Shown one piece after another: positions 53,989 to 63,480 of a stretch of 64,000 nucleotides of DNA (positions are counted from its first letter, which is position 1; each line of letters opens with the position of its first letter). The position numbers were made by a program, and so were the translations under genes. A model generated the notes under the pieces. It did no database searches, was not told where the DNA came from, and was given only the letters and a program-made list of their open reading frames with translations. Origin of the DNA: Rubripirellula amarantea. Lineage in GTDB: Bacteria > Planctomycetota > Planctomycetia > Pirellulales > Pirellulaceae. The DNA lies in the NCBI RefSeq assembly GCF_007859865.1, contig NZ_SJPI01000001.1, positions 744,001 through 808,000 on the forward strand. Reading direction: 5' to 3'.

Positions 53989-55364
53989 TGGCCAGATTCA
54001 ATTTCACTCATCAGCTCATCTGCATGATCATGAAGACGACGCAGTTCTTGATCGAGAGGGTCAGGCACTACCTCTTGGGCTCGGTAGGGAATGGAGCTAG
54101 ACCGTCGGGATGGAGCTTCAACCGCCTTCAACCAATACGCGAACATCCCACCACCGATAAGCATGGACGCAGTGAGTGCGGCCAGCACTGTGATTATCAA
54201 CAGCCTTTTCATATCGGTAGCTTTTGTCTGAAGTCTTTTCGGTAGCGTGTGAACGGTGGGATGCTGAACGTACGCCAAACAACGCTCCAGTAGCTCGGCA
54301 ACCTCATGCGCGCGATCGGGTCGCGAAGCTGGTTGCTTGGCGAGTAACTCACCGGTCAATTGTTCAAGCCATGAAGGAACTTCGGGATTCTGAATTCGCA
54401 TGGGGCGAGGAACATCATCGGAAATTTTCCGTAGCACTCCATAGCTGGTTTCCGCACGAAATGGCGGATATCCCGTTGCGCACGCGTAAATCACACTGCC
54501 AAGAGAGAACAGGTCACTTCGAGCGTCGATTGGCTCTCCGCGCGCCTGTTCGGGTGACATGTACTCGGGTGTTCCAGCGATCACGCCGCTGCGAGTTACC
54601 GAGACATCATCCGCAGCGCGCGCAAGTCCAAAGTCAGTCAACATCGCCCGGTCGACACTGCGTTCGAGCAAAATGTTCGCTGGTTTGACATCACGATGAA
54701 CAAGTCCCTGAGCGTGAGCGGCTGCTAAGCCATGGGCAACTTGCACAGCAATTCGCAACAACTCAGCGATTGGCAGTGGCCCTTCCATGTCCAACCGTTG
54801 CTGTAGCGAAAGACAAGCGACAAAGGGCATTACCAAGAACGGCAACGAAGCGGATTCACTGACCGATAGTATCGGCATCACATTGGGGTGAACAATCGCG
54901 GCAGTCGCCTGAGCCTCTCTAAGAAAACGTTTCCTTGCGACAGCGACCATCGCTAGGTGGGGTGACATCACCTTTACGGCCACTGGGCGATTGAGTTCCT
55001 GTTGGAATCCTTTCAGCACGATGCCCATTCCGCCATGGCCAATCACCGATAGAATTTCGAACTCACCAAGTCGACCTATCGAATCCGGTTGGTTTGATGG
55101 TTCAAGAAAAGCGACAGCGAAGTCAGCCAATGAATAAGTTTCCGTCGAGTCGGCGCGTGATCCGGGCTTGGCAGACTTGGTCGATGCGGATTCGCGTTTA
55201 AGCACGCTTACGATGTTCTCGCTTTCAACCAAAGCGTTCATTCGGTTTTGGCAATCCACACACTCATCCAGGTGCTTCACCAGAGCTTCTTCGATCGCAG
55301 GTTCCGCTGTTTGTCCAACGCATCGCTGCAATACTTCATCGCTGGGATGTGCTTGCTTATTCAT
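53985..55364 (-). CDS. Ser/Thr protein kinase with N-terminal anti-sigma-type zinc finger
   Basis: A 459-residue membrane kinase. The N-terminus carries an H-x3-C-x2-C pattern, His31-Cys35-Cys38 (KHLDECVDCQNRM), as in anti-sigma factors. The kinase domain has GHGGMG (109-114), Lys131 (VAVKVM), HRDVKPAN (223-230), DFG (244-246) and GTPEYMSPEQ, and so appears active. One transmembrane helix follows (about 393-412), with a short C-terminal tail. It overlaps the sigma gene upstream by 8 bp and the secreted gene by 4 bp. Its layout suggests a kinase that holds the sigma factor at the membrane; this is inference. Confidence 0.93.
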   Translation of the reverse strand: MNKQAHPSDEVLQRCVGQTAEPAIEEALVKHLDECVDCQNRMNALVESENIVSVLKRESASTKSAKPGSRADSTETYSLADFAVAFLEPSNQPDSIGRLGEFEILSVIGHGGMGIVLKGFQQELNRPVAVKVMSPHLAMVAVARKRFLREAQATAAIVHPNVMPILSVSESASLPFLVMPFVACLSLQQRLDMEGPLPIAELLRIAVQVAHGLAAAHAQGLVHRDVKPANILLERSVDRAMLTDFGLARAADDVSVTRSGVIAGTPEYMSPEQARGEPIDARSDLFSLGSVIYACATGYPPFRAETSYGVLRKISDDVPRPMRIQNPEVPSWLEQLTGELLAKQPASRPDRAHEVAELLERCLAYVQHPTVHTLPKRLQTKATDMKRLLIITVLAALTASMLIGGGMFAYWLKAVEAPSRRSSSIPYRAQEVVPDPLDQELRRLHDHADELMSEIESGQ

Positions 55365-55941
55365 GCATCACCTCGGCGATTGTTTCCCGAATCCGACGTA
55401 GAATTCGAGATCTCGACATATAGATGCTGCCTTGCGAGACGCCGATATCCGTCGCAACCTTGGCGACTTCGCGACCATCGATCATCGTCGCCCAGAACGC
55501 TTGCCAACTTGTCGTTGCAAACTCATCCTTGACTCTATCCGCCGCCCAGACGATCAGCTCATGCTGATATTGGTGCTCGAGAGTCGGATCCACGTTGCCA
55601 ATTTGTTGATTGAGCAATAGCAGCGCGTCGGTGCCACCTTGCCCCATCGTTTGACGCCTCTGAATCGACATGAATTTGATAACCACGTTGCGAGCAACAC
55701 GGCTGACCCATCGTCGAAAAGAAGCTTCCCCGCCATCATCTCGCCAGCCGCTCACTGAACCGGCGATAGCGACAAGCACTTGTTGGGTGACATCGCTGAC
55801 GTGGCTTGCGGGGATTCCTTGGCGCTTCACCAAGTGAATTAAGAAGGGCTCGTAAATCTCTAAAAACGCCCACCACGCTGATTGATCGGATGATTCCGAC
55901 AATCGAACGATCAAGCTGGGACGCGTTTCAGGATTGAGCAT
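55357..55941 (-). CDS. ECF-type RNA polymerase sigma factor
   Basis: A 194-residue sigma-70-family protein. Region 2 is FLEIYEPFLIHLVKRQGIPASHVSDVTQQVLVAIAGSVSGWRDDGGEASFRRWVSRVARN, and region 4 is the C-terminal helix-turn-helix ATDIGVSQGSIYMSRSRILRRI. I chose the ATG at 55941 over a TTG seven codons upstream. Its end overlaps the kinase gene by 8 bp, giving a three-gene operon: sigma, kinase, secreted protein. This is a different sigma from that at 1761. Confidence 0.92.
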   Translation of the reverse strand: MLNPETRPSLIVRLSESSDQSAWWAFLEIYEPFLIHLVKRQGIPASHVSDVTQQVLVAIAGSVSGWRDDGGEASFRRWVSRVARNVVIKFMSIQRRQTMGQGGTDALLLLNQQIGNVDPTLEHQYQHELIVWAADRVKDEFATTSWQAFWATMIDGREVAKVATDIGVSQGSIYMSRSRILRRIRETIAEVMHE

Positions 55942-56038
55942 TGAATGGATTCCATCAACCAATAGAAGTCTCTATTGGTTGTAGTCCACTGCTCGACCAC
56001 TTTCTAACGCCTAGGAAAAGAAATAATCAAGAATGCAT

Positions 56039-58474
56039 CTATCGACGCAGATTGAGCAACTCATCGAGCAATTGCTGACTTGTCGTGATCACTCGCGAAT
56101 TGCCTCGGTATTGGGTGCTCGCGAGAACCAATTCAACCAAGTCTTGGCCGATATCAGTATTTGACAGTTCTAACGCACCACCGATCACACTGCCGATACC
56201 ACTTTCGCCGGGAGCCCCTTGAACAGGCAAACCAGTGTTCACCCCTTTGGCGAACAAGTTCAAACCACGAGCCTCAAGACCAACGGGGTTCGCAAAACGA
56301 GCAAGTTGCAATTGACCTAAGTCTCGTGTCACACCGTTGCTAAACACACCGCGAATGGTTCCGTCTTCGCCAACCACATAGCTGTTCAAGACACCCGGTT
56401 CGCTACCGTCTTGCCTTGTCGCAGCCAAGGTTGCGTCCTGAGTCGCCAAGCCGGAAACCAAGTCGAAGTCCATGTCGAATTGCAATGGCGAAATACTAGG
56501 GACGCCGTTGCGTTCGATCGCGATTCGTGAATTGGTTGCACCGATGAAACTTCCGTTCCCGTCGAAGCGTAGCAAACCAGTGCCCACGGCAACGTTGGTA
56601 CCACTAAGAGGAGAGTTCTCGGGGCTGTCGGCGTACCAACGGTAAACGGTTTGCTCGTCCGTTCGCTCTTCCAAGGTTGCTGTGACTCGGACATTAATTG
56701 GAACGCCCAACGAATCGTAAACAATGAAGTCACTCGCTGCACTTTGTCCCACGGCTTCCTGAGCGGTACCGAACCCAAGGTTGGGATTGGTTGTTGACCC
56801 GTCCAGAGTTTTGATTTGGAAAGCTGCGAGATCGATTTCCAGCGCGTTGAGTTCACCCGTGTTGCTGACGAAACGGATTCCCCCATCGTTGATGTAACCG
56901 CCGGGGACGAGTTCGCCGGATTCGCCCGGGATATTGTTTTCGGATGCCTTGATGGGGTTTTGCGAATCGAGCTGTAGACTTTGGATGCCTGATGAGACTT
57001 CAACAAAGTCAATGAAGTCTTGGATCGTGGTCGTATCGGTAATTTCGAATTCCTTTGACCCCAGAGCTCGTCCACCTTTTCGACCACTGTAGGTAAGGGT
57101 TCCGAGTTCAAACGCATTCGAATACGTCAAACCATCTCGTTTGAGAACATTGGTCAACAGTGTGCTGCTATTGATGGTTGGACCATTCAAGTCGATCAAC
57201 TGATTTTCTGGATCGCTCAAGTCGGCGATTTCAGCATCGGACTTGCTATCGGTGTAGACATCGCCGGGTGCGACCGTGTCCACAAGATAGAAGTTGTTCT
57301 GGTCACCGGCCAAATTCCGATAGATACGAACTTCGTCGTATGCTGGGAATGTTTCGCCGGTCCCCGGAGTCGGTGGATCGGGAAAGTTGGACAACGTGAC
57401 CCGACCGTTCACCACATTCTGTGGTCCAATCAGAACGCTTGGCCGGCTCTCTTGTTCACCGTTCTTATGGTACGTCACCATGTAGGTGTAGTTACCCGTC
57501 AGCGTTGTGTTATCAAGCGCATTGGCTGAAAGAGGCGTTGATCCGTTGTCGGTAAATGTGCCGCCGGCTGCAGCGCTATCGAGAAGGAAGAAGTCCGAGC
57601 CATTAGGTCCGGTTCGATAGATATTCACGGACGCAAATTCGCCGGTTCCTTCGGATGGCAAGTTCCCCAGCTCAATCGCTCCGCCGGTCCCAACAGTTGC
57701 CGATATGGGTCCACTAGGCGTTGATTCGTTGCCGCTTGAGTCCACCAATGCCACTCGGTACTGGTAAGTTCCCGCAGCCAATGTGCCCACACCGCCGGTG
57801 TTCGTTGTCACCACGCTGTTGTCGGACGTGGGCGAAACACCAAGCAGGGTTTCGGACGCGTCGGGACGAGGCACAGACGAATCACCCAGCACAATGGACT
57901 GAATCACTTCGGATACGTCAGCCACATCACCTTCGGGCGTCAGCGAGCCTTCAAACGTGACGTTCTCGGTTGCCTTGGCAACGCTTTCGGTACCCAACGG
58001 AACGGACAAAGGAACGAGGTTCGATTCCTGGAGTCGGAATTGATCGTCGATTCCATACCCCAGCAAGCGTTGACCGGTAGAGTTCACCAGTTCCGCGTCG
58101 CTATTGAGCTTGAAGATTCCGTTTCGCGTGTAAAGGCGTTCGCCATCGGCACCTTCGACGATAAAGAAACCATCGCCTTGAATCGCCAAGTCCGAAGGAC
58201 TGCTGCTGATTTCAATTGTGCCCTGGTTATGGTTCGCCGCAATTTCAGCTACCTGAACCCCCAAACCGATTTGGCGGGGGTTGTTACCGCCGTTGTTGGC
58301 ATTGGGTGCAGCACCGAGAGAGAGCGTTTGCAGAAACTGAGTCGCAAACACCACATCGGACGACTTGAACCCGACGGTTTGCGAGTTGGCGAGGTTATTG
58401 CCGATCACATCAATCTGTGTTTCGGCGGCGGCCAAACCGGTTAGTGCGGTTGTCAGCGCTGATGTCAGTCCCAT
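56039..58474 (-). CDS. flgE: Flagellar hook protein FlgE with inserted module pair
   Basis: An 811-residue protein that forms the flagellar hook. The start MGLTSALTTALTGLAAAETQIDVIGNNLANSQTVGFKSS is the classical rod/hook N-terminus, GDGFFIVEGADGERLYTRNGIF is the next conserved block, and the C-terminus (TDIGQDLVELVLASTQYRGNSRVITTSQQLLDELLNL) is complete. It is about twice the length of the enteric protein. Between about residues 233 and 415 sit two related about 90-residue modules (YQYRVALVDSSGNESTPSGP and YTYMVTYHKNGEQESRPSVL, each followed by an IYR strand). These probably form the exposed hook surface. It is the last flagellar gene in the visible block. Confidence 0.95.
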   Translation of the reverse strand: MGLTSALTTALTGLAAAETQIDVIGNNLANSQTVGFKSSDVVFATQFLQTLSLGAAPNANNGGNNPRQIGLGVQVAEIAANHNQGTIEISSSPSDLAIQGDGFFIVEGADGERLYTRNGIFKLNSDAELVNSTGQRLLGYGIDDQFRLQESNLVPLSVPLGTESVAKATENVTFEGSLTPEGDVADVSEVIQSIVLGDSSVPRPDASETLLGVSPTSDNSVVTTNTGGVGTLAAGTYQYRVALVDSSGNESTPSGPISATVGTGGAIELGNLPSEGTGEFASVNIYRTGPNGSDFFLLDSAAAGGTFTDNGSTPLSANALDNTTLTGNYTYMVTYHKNGEQESRPSVLIGPQNVVNGRVTLSNFPDPPTPGTGETFPAYDEVRIYRNLAGDQNNFYLVDTVAPGDVYTDSKSDAEIADLSDPENQLIDLNGPTINSSTLLTNVLKRDGLTYSNAFELGTLTYSGRKGGRALGSKEFEITDTTTIQDFIDFVEVSSGIQSLQLDSQNPIKASENNIPGESGELVPGGYINDGGIRFVSNTGELNALEIDLAAFQIKTLDGSTTNPNLGFGTAQEAVGQSAASDFIVYDSLGVPINVRVTATLEERTDEQTVYRWYADSPENSPLSGTNVAVGTGLLRFDGNGSFIGATNSRIAIERNGVPSISPLQFDMDFDLVSGLATQDATLAATRQDGSEPGVLNSYVVGEDGTIRGVFSNGVTRDLGQLQLARFANPVGLEARGLNLFAKGVNTGLPVQGAPGESGIGSVIGGALELSNTDIGQDLVELVLASTQYRGNSRVITTSQQLLDELLNLRR

Positions 58475-58571
58475 GAACTCAACTCTCTAAAAGTTGTTGC
58501 GGAAGAACAAGAAAACCATCCTGCTAACAACTTCATCGGTTGGTCACGCGGTTCGTGACGATCGTTAAAGT

Positions 58572-59018
58572 CTACCCAGGTTGAATTTCTCGAATATTCT
58601 TTATGTCCATCGTCTTGGCACCAACATGAACTTTGATCGTTCTTGTGCCCTCTTCACTATTTGTTTCCACCGTGATGCGATCAACAATGCCATCAATAGA
58701 CGAGGCATCGTCAGCCAACCCGTTGACGGTTTGTCCGATCAGACTGCTAGCGGTCACCAACTCTTGGCTCGCGGACAAGTTTGTGAGCACTTCGGACAAC
58801 TGATCGGTGGCACCAATCTCGCGAATCTGGCCCATCTGAGCCACCATTTCGCTGTTGTCCATCGGGTTGAGCGGATCCTGGTTTTGCAGCTCGTTGATCA
58901 TTAGCTTCAAGAAGCCATCGGTATCCAACTCGTTGTAAGCGTCGCGTGCCTCGCCGATCTGAGATGCAGATTCTTTGGCTGAGAAGTTTGCGGAAGCCGA
59001 TTGTCCAATTGCTGACAT
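58572..59018 (-). CDS. flgD: Flagellar hook assembly protein FlgD
   Basis: A 148-residue protein, the hook cap or scaffold that allows hook subunits to assemble. The core motif FLKLMINELQNQDPLNPMDNSEMVAQMGQI is clear. The C-terminal extension is short and lacks the larger Ig-like domain of enteric FlgD. An ATG at 59018 is preferred; a TTG at 59069 would add 17 residues. It lies between fliK and flgE in the expected order. Confidence 0.92.
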   Translation of the reverse strand: MSAIGQSASANFSAKESASQIGEARDAYNELDTDGFLKLMINELQNQDPLNPMDNSEMVAQMGQIREIGATDQLSEVLTNLSASQELVTASSLIGQTVNGLADDASSIDGIVDRITVETNSEEGTRTIKVHVGAKTMDIKNIREIQPG

Positions 59019-59147
59019 GGCGAGGTTCTCAAAGGATGGGAGTGAAGTCTTCTTCGTTGGTGATTTCAATCGAAGATCGCGATGGAGACCACCGTGTTTC
59101 TAATCAATACTCATTCAAGAGCCATGATCGCGAGAGCGATCTGAAAA

Positions 59148-60749
59148 TCAAATGTGAATATCCATGCCGCCGCTGGCCGCGGTAGCAAGGGGTAGCTGTG
59201 AAACCGGGATCAGCGGTTCGCGTGAGGACGAATCGTTTCGATTGCGTCTGCCCGATCCTGAACCGGAATGGTCGCGACGATTGGCTCGCTGATCCGCTTG
59301 ATCGCTTTGCGTTTGGTCATCGAAGTTGGATGTTTGCCCGCTAAACGATTCAGTTTCGATTTCCAATTTTTCAACCTGCATTCCGTAGCCTTCCAACCGC
59401 GAACGCAAGTCCGGCAAGTGTTCCTGGAGTGCTGCAGCAGCAGCCTCGGTTTCAGCAACGACGCGTGCATTGACTCGTTTTTGGTCAATTCGCATTTCCA
59501 CTCGCACGGTTCCCAGTTCAGCGGGAGCTAGCTTCAAACGAACGACGCCACCGTCGGGTCCGAGATGCTGAAACGCTTTGCTAACACGTTGAATCAACTT
59601 TATTCGATTCATCATGTCTGCCTTGGAAGTATCTGCGTCTTTTGCTTTGGTCGACTTCTGCCCCGCGGCCGCGGGTGCGGCGTTGGATGATTCCAATCCC
59701 GTGGCCTGTTCCAAACCGCCAATACTGCGTGAAACAGCTCCGGATCCCGCGGCACGTGCGGCGCTGGCTTGCGAACCTGATCCCGCAACCGTTGCCGTCC
59801 GAGAAGCGGCCGCTGCGACATTGACACCAGGACTTACCACTGGCGATTGCGTTTGTCCTTCGACTGCCGACAAAGCGTCGGATGCGGCGGGGGCTTGAGC
59901 CGACGAAGTGGACCCCTTGGCCGATCCTTCGACGGCAGCATTCACTCGATTGGATGACGAACCAGCCGATGGCTCGGCGAGTCCATTATCATCCTTGCGA
60001 GTGTAGCGTCGCCGGTTCTGAGATTCGCCCTGTGGTTGGTCCTGACCATCGGTTGGTTGGCCTGCTGCGCCTTCACCGACTCCGGTTGACTCGAGTGAAG
60101 GGCCAGTCGCTTCAGACGTTGAGGACTTTGTCTGTTGAATCCCTGAATCGGCCTGAGCGTTATCGGCCACAGGAGCCTCAATGACTTTGCCACCTATCTT
60201 CGACTTCTCGGTCGAAGGCGTGTCCACTTGCTCAACCGTTGCCGCTGCCTGTTGAACAGGAGCGATCATTGCTGACTCGACCTCTTCTTCCTCGATCAGT
60301 GATGCTTCGTCAGCCACGGCAACATCGTCGTCGTTTTGAGCATCCTGCTTCGCAGCGATTTCGTCTTCAAACGACTTATTTTGATCGTGTGAAACCGCCT
60401 CGGTGCCTAGGGTCACCGCCTCGGTGGAATGGCTATCGTCTTCGTTCGACAGCACCGCCGATTCTTCGGTGTCATCTTCGTCAGAGTCTCGTTTGTCTCC
60501 GGAAACTTCCTGGGTTACCACCACCGGATCATCGCTAGCGACTGAGTCTGCTTCGGTGGTCGGCTTGGCGGAAGTGGCTGCCATGGCTGCGAAAACCTGC
60601 GCGAACGCATCGCCAAGCATCTCAGCAGATTCAGGATTGAACCCGCCTTCATCAAAGCCAGTGGTAGAGCGTCCTGAGCTAGCGCGCAGTTTCCTGATCG
60701 CGTTTGCGTACTTCGTAACTTGCGTGGTTTCGCCAACTGAATCGCTCAT
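59148..60749 (-). CDS. fliK: Flagellar hook-length control protein FliK
   Basis: A 533-residue protein that measures hook length and switches export specificity. The conserved C-terminal domain is GVVRLKLAPAELGTVRVEMRIDQKRVNARVVAETEAAAAALQEHLPDLRSRLEGYGMQVEKLEIE. The long N-terminal half is low-complexity, acidic, Ser/Ala/Gln-rich and probably disordered, as expected for the ruler part. The gene follows the MotE-like gene after 85 bp and precedes flgD. Confidence 0.93.
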   Translation of the reverse strand: MSDSVGETTQVTKYANAIRKLRASSGRSTTGFDEGGFNPESAEMLGDAFAQVFAAMAATSAKPTTEADSVASDDPVVVTQEVSGDKRDSDEDDTEESAVLSNEDDSHSTEAVTLGTEAVSHDQNKSFEDEIAAKQDAQNDDDVAVADEASLIEEEEVESAMIAPVQQAAATVEQVDTPSTEKSKIGGKVIEAPVADNAQADSGIQQTKSSTSEATGPSLESTGVGEGAAGQPTDGQDQPQGESQNRRRYTRKDDNGLAEPSAGSSSNRVNAAVEGSAKGSTSSAQAPAASDALSAVEGQTQSPVVSPGVNVAAAASRTATVAGSGSQASAARAAGSGAVSRSIGGLEQATGLESSNAAPAAAGQKSTKAKDADTSKADMMNRIKLIQRVSKAFQHLGPDGGVVRLKLAPAELGTVRVEMRIDQKRVNARVVAETEAAAAALQEHLPDLRSRLEGYGMQVEKLEIETESFSGQTSNFDDQTQSDQADQRANRRDHSGSGSGRRNRNDSSSREPLIPVSQLPLATAASGGMDIHI

Positions 60750-60834
60750 ACCAGTTTCCCCCCGAAAATGATGAGCTAACGATCTATCCGTTTGAGGCTA
60801 GGACCGCTGATTCGTCGCGCTGAACTCTCCAGTA

Positions 60835-61488
60835 TCAACCAGCCGCAGCTTGATCAATCAGAGAGGTCGTCGGCTGACCTTCAGAGATTCGCCTCAAAAT
60901 TTCGGCGAGCTTGATTTTTTCATCCTTATCCGCAAACTCTGCCATTATGTCTTTTCGTTTTTCTGTGGGCATAGCTTGAATGATTGTTACAACGTCATCA
61001 ACTCTTTCATCGTCATACATGATCAGGAGCTGCTCTTTTGCCTGAACTGCGTCAAGTGACTGAAGCGTACGTTGCACATCGCGCAGACCTTGTTTTTGAA
61101 TTCCTTCGCGTTTTTCCTCAAGTTCACGACGAAATGCGGCGACACGATTGTCGAAGCGATCGCGTTCGTTTTTCAGCTCTGCCAGCATCGTGCTCAACTC
61201 ATCTCGGAACGATTGTTGGCTCTGCAATCGCATCTCTAGATCGAACCCTTCAAGCTTTCGGGCTTCAAGAATCTCATCAAAGTCAGGTTGTTCACGGTCT
61301 TCGCTTGCCCGCATGATTTGCTGTAAACGCTGGCCGGTGATATCAATGCCGTTGGTCAGCGCAATCACTTGCGTCATGTTGTCTGAATTTAGTCGCCCGC
61401 TTCCCACCAGATAGCCACCGACAATCATTTGGGTGATTACGGTCGCGACACATAAGGCTGCAAATGCAGTAGAGAGTTTTGAGATCAT
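60835..61488 (-). CDS. MotE-like flagellar membrane protein
   Basis: A 217-residue protein with one N-terminal membrane helix (FAALCVATVITQMIVGGYLVGSG), a long charged coiled coil (residues about 80-150: LNERDRF-like heptads), and a C-terminal compact domain (IIQAMPTEKRKDIMAEFADKDEKIKLAEILRRI) that resembles the MgtE N-terminal/MotE domain. Such proteins accompany fliJ and fliK and probably act on motor or export-apparatus stability. The ATG overlaps the fliJ stop by 4 bp. The precise family assignment is moderately certain. Confidence 0.75.
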   Translation of the reverse strand: MISKLSTAFAALCVATVITQMIVGGYLVGSGRLNSDNMTQVIALTNGIDITGQRLQQIMRASEDREQPDFDEILEARKLEGFDLEMRLQSQQSFRDELSTMLAELKNERDRFDNRVAAFRRELEEKREGIQKQGLRDVQRTLQSLDAVQAKEQLLIMYDDERVDDVVTIIQAMPTEKRKDIMAEFADKDEKIKLAEILRRISEGQPTTSLIDQAAAG

Positions 61489-61982
61489 CGGATACCTCCG
61501 GGCGAATCACTTATTCCACGTCGTTGCAATCTGTCTTGTAATTGTCGTTGCCTTACATAGGCGGCTGACGTTCGATCGTCGAGCTCGATCTGCTCCTGCC
61601 GTCGTTGTTCGGCTTTGAAGTGATCGAGCTCTTTTTCACGAAACCGTTCCAACTTCTTTACTTCGGCTTCGGCAGCGGCTAAACCCTGTTGCCGTCGTTG
61701 CAGTTCCTGGCCAAGAGTTACCAAGGTCCTTTTGAGCCCTTGGATGTCTGCGGCAAGTTGCATTTCGTAGCGATTGGTCGCCAGCATACGTTCCACCACG
61801 ACGCTTCCGACGCGAGCGGCGTTTTGTTGTTGTCTAGCAAGAACCAGGTCCGCGTTGATACTTTCAATTTCCAATTCGACTTTGCGGATCGCTTCGGTAG
61901 CCTGACCGACCGCGACGCCAGCCTGGTCTCGCGCGGTTCGCTTTAGATCCAACAAGAACTCGAATCGGTAGTGAAACTTCAT
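61485..61982 (-). CDS. fliJ: Flagellar export chaperone FliJ
   Basis: A 165-residue, almost wholly coiled-coil protein that binds the FliI ATPase and promotes its assembly. The N-terminus MKFHYRFEFLLDLKRTARDQAG and the heptads around LVTLGQELQRRQQGLAAAEAEVKKLERFREKELDHF fit FliJ. It lies between fliI (11-bp gap) and the MotE-like gene (4-bp overlap). Sequence conservation in this family is low, so the assignment rests mostly on context. Confidence 0.85.
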   Translation of the reverse strand: MKFHYRFEFLLDLKRTARDQAGVAVGQATEAIRKVELEIESINADLVLARQQQNAARVGSVVVERMLATNRYEMQLAADIQGLKRTLVTLGQELQRRQQGLAAAEAEVKKLERFREKELDHFKAEQRRQEQIELDDRTSAAYVRQRQLQDRLQRRGISDSPGGIR

Positions 61983-61993
61983 ACCCGGTTACC

Positions 61994-63382
61994 TTAAGTT
62001 CCTATCGCCTTGGCGGCCCCAGAAGCGGACGCATTTTGCTGGCCTAACATCTGGCTTTTGACTTGATGCTGCGCGAGCAGGTCTTCCATCGACATATTCA
62101 TTAGCGAGATCAGACTCGCCATGGACTCTTCGAAGGGAGCCGTTTCGTTGGCGGCTTGGGTGAGCAGCTTCTTTAGCGGATCGCGAAACGCAATCGCCGC
62201 ATCGATGCGCGGGTCCGAGCCCACTCGATAGGCACCAATCGATATCAAGTCTTCGCTTTTGGCATACTGAGCCAAGTGCCCGCGAGCAGCAGAAACGGCG
62301 GTTATCAGTTCGGGCGATGCGATGTGCGCCTGCAATCGACTCAAGCTCTCGAGCACATCGATGGGCGGCCAGTGTGCTTGGGTGGTCAGCTTACGGCTAA
62401 GCATGATGTGACCATCGAGCAAACCACGCAGGGTGTCCGCCACGGGTTCATTGTTGTCATCGCCTTCCACCAGGACCGTATAGAAGGCGGTGATGGATCC
62501 ACTATTGGTTCGTCCCGCACGCTCGACCAAACGAGGCAACAAGTTAAACACGCTAGGTGGATAGCCTCGCGTGGTCGGTGGTTCGCCAGCTGCCAAGCCG
62601 AGCTCGCGTTGTGCCATTGCAAAACGAGTCACAGAGTCGAGCATGAGAAGAACGTTTTCGCCCTGATCACGAAAACACTCTGCAACCGCGGTCGCTGTCC
62701 AGGCGGCACTGACACGTTGAGCCGCAGGCCGATCGCTAGTGGCGACCACAACAACACTTCGAGCGAGCCCTTCTTTGCCGAGTGAGCGTTCGATGAACTC
62801 TTGCACCTCACGCCCCCGCTCTCCGATCATTCCGATCACGATGCGGTCGACATCTGTGCGTCGAGCTAACATCCCTAGAAGCGTACTTTTGCCGACACCA
62901 CTACCGGCAAAAATCCCCAACCGTTGCCCCAATCCGCACGTCAACATCGTGTCGATTGCGCGAACTCCTGTGTGCAAAGCCTTATCAATAGGTGGACGAT
63001 CGAGAGATTCAGGTGGACTTCGATCGGCGTCGACGGGAACCAAATCCGAAGGTAGCGGACGCCCATCAAGGGGCTGACCAAAGGCGTCGATCACGCGACC
63101 GCATAGCGAGGGGCCGACACGAAGTTTAGTGGAATGGTCTATCAAGCGAACTTTATCGCCGGCTGATACAGCGATTAAACGTTCCATGGGTGCCAAGACC
63201 GGGCGGACGCCATGGAATCCGATCACGCGAGCTTTTATTTTCTCACCACGGCTGGATTCTACTTCGCAGATCGCTCCCAACGGCGCAGTCATCCCTTCAA
63301 TCTCTAGCGTTTCACCCGCTACCGAAGCGACTCGTCCACTGATTCGATGGGTCACCATCGAAGCAATGAAGTCACGCATCAT
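61994..63382 (-). CDS. fliI: Flagellar export ATPase FliI
   Basis: The ATPase that energises flagellar type III export, related to F1-beta. Walker A is GSGVGKST, Walker B is LLMLDSVTRFAMAQRELGLAAGEPPTTRGYPPSVF, and GERGREVQEFIERSLG is the family hallmark. The ATG at 63382 (MMRDF) is preferred; a TTG at 63460 would add 26 unlikely residues. No clear Shine-Dalgarno lies before it. A 98-bp spacer separates it from fliH. Confidence 0.95.
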   Translation of the reverse strand: MMRDFIASMVTHRISGRVASVAGETLEIEGMTAPLGAICEVESSRGEKIKARVIGFHGVRPVLAPMERLIAVSAGDKVRLIDHSTKLRVGPSLCGRVIDAFGQPLDGRPLPSDLVPVDADRSPPESLDRPPIDKALHTGVRAIDTMLTCGLGQRLGIFAGSGVGKSTLLGMLARRTDVDRIVIGMIGERGREVQEFIERSLGKEGLARSVVVVATSDRPAAQRVSAAWTATAVAECFRDQGENVLLMLDSVTRFAMAQRELGLAAGEPPTTRGYPPSVFNLLPRLVERAGRTNSGSITAFYTVLVEGDDNNEPVADTLRGLLDGHIMLSRKLTTQAHWPPIDVLESLSRLQAHIASPELITAVSAARGHLAQYAKSEDLISIGAYRVGSDPRIDAAIAFRDPLKKLLTQAANETAPFEESMASLISLMNMSMEDLLAQHQVKSQMLGQQNASASGAAKAIGT

Positions 63383-63480
63383 TTGAGAATTGGGAAGGGG
63401 AGGGCAGTGCAGGGTCACGATGATTGTTTGAAAAGAGACGTTGGAATAAGAGGTGGGCAAACGCGTGGGCCACGCGGGAA

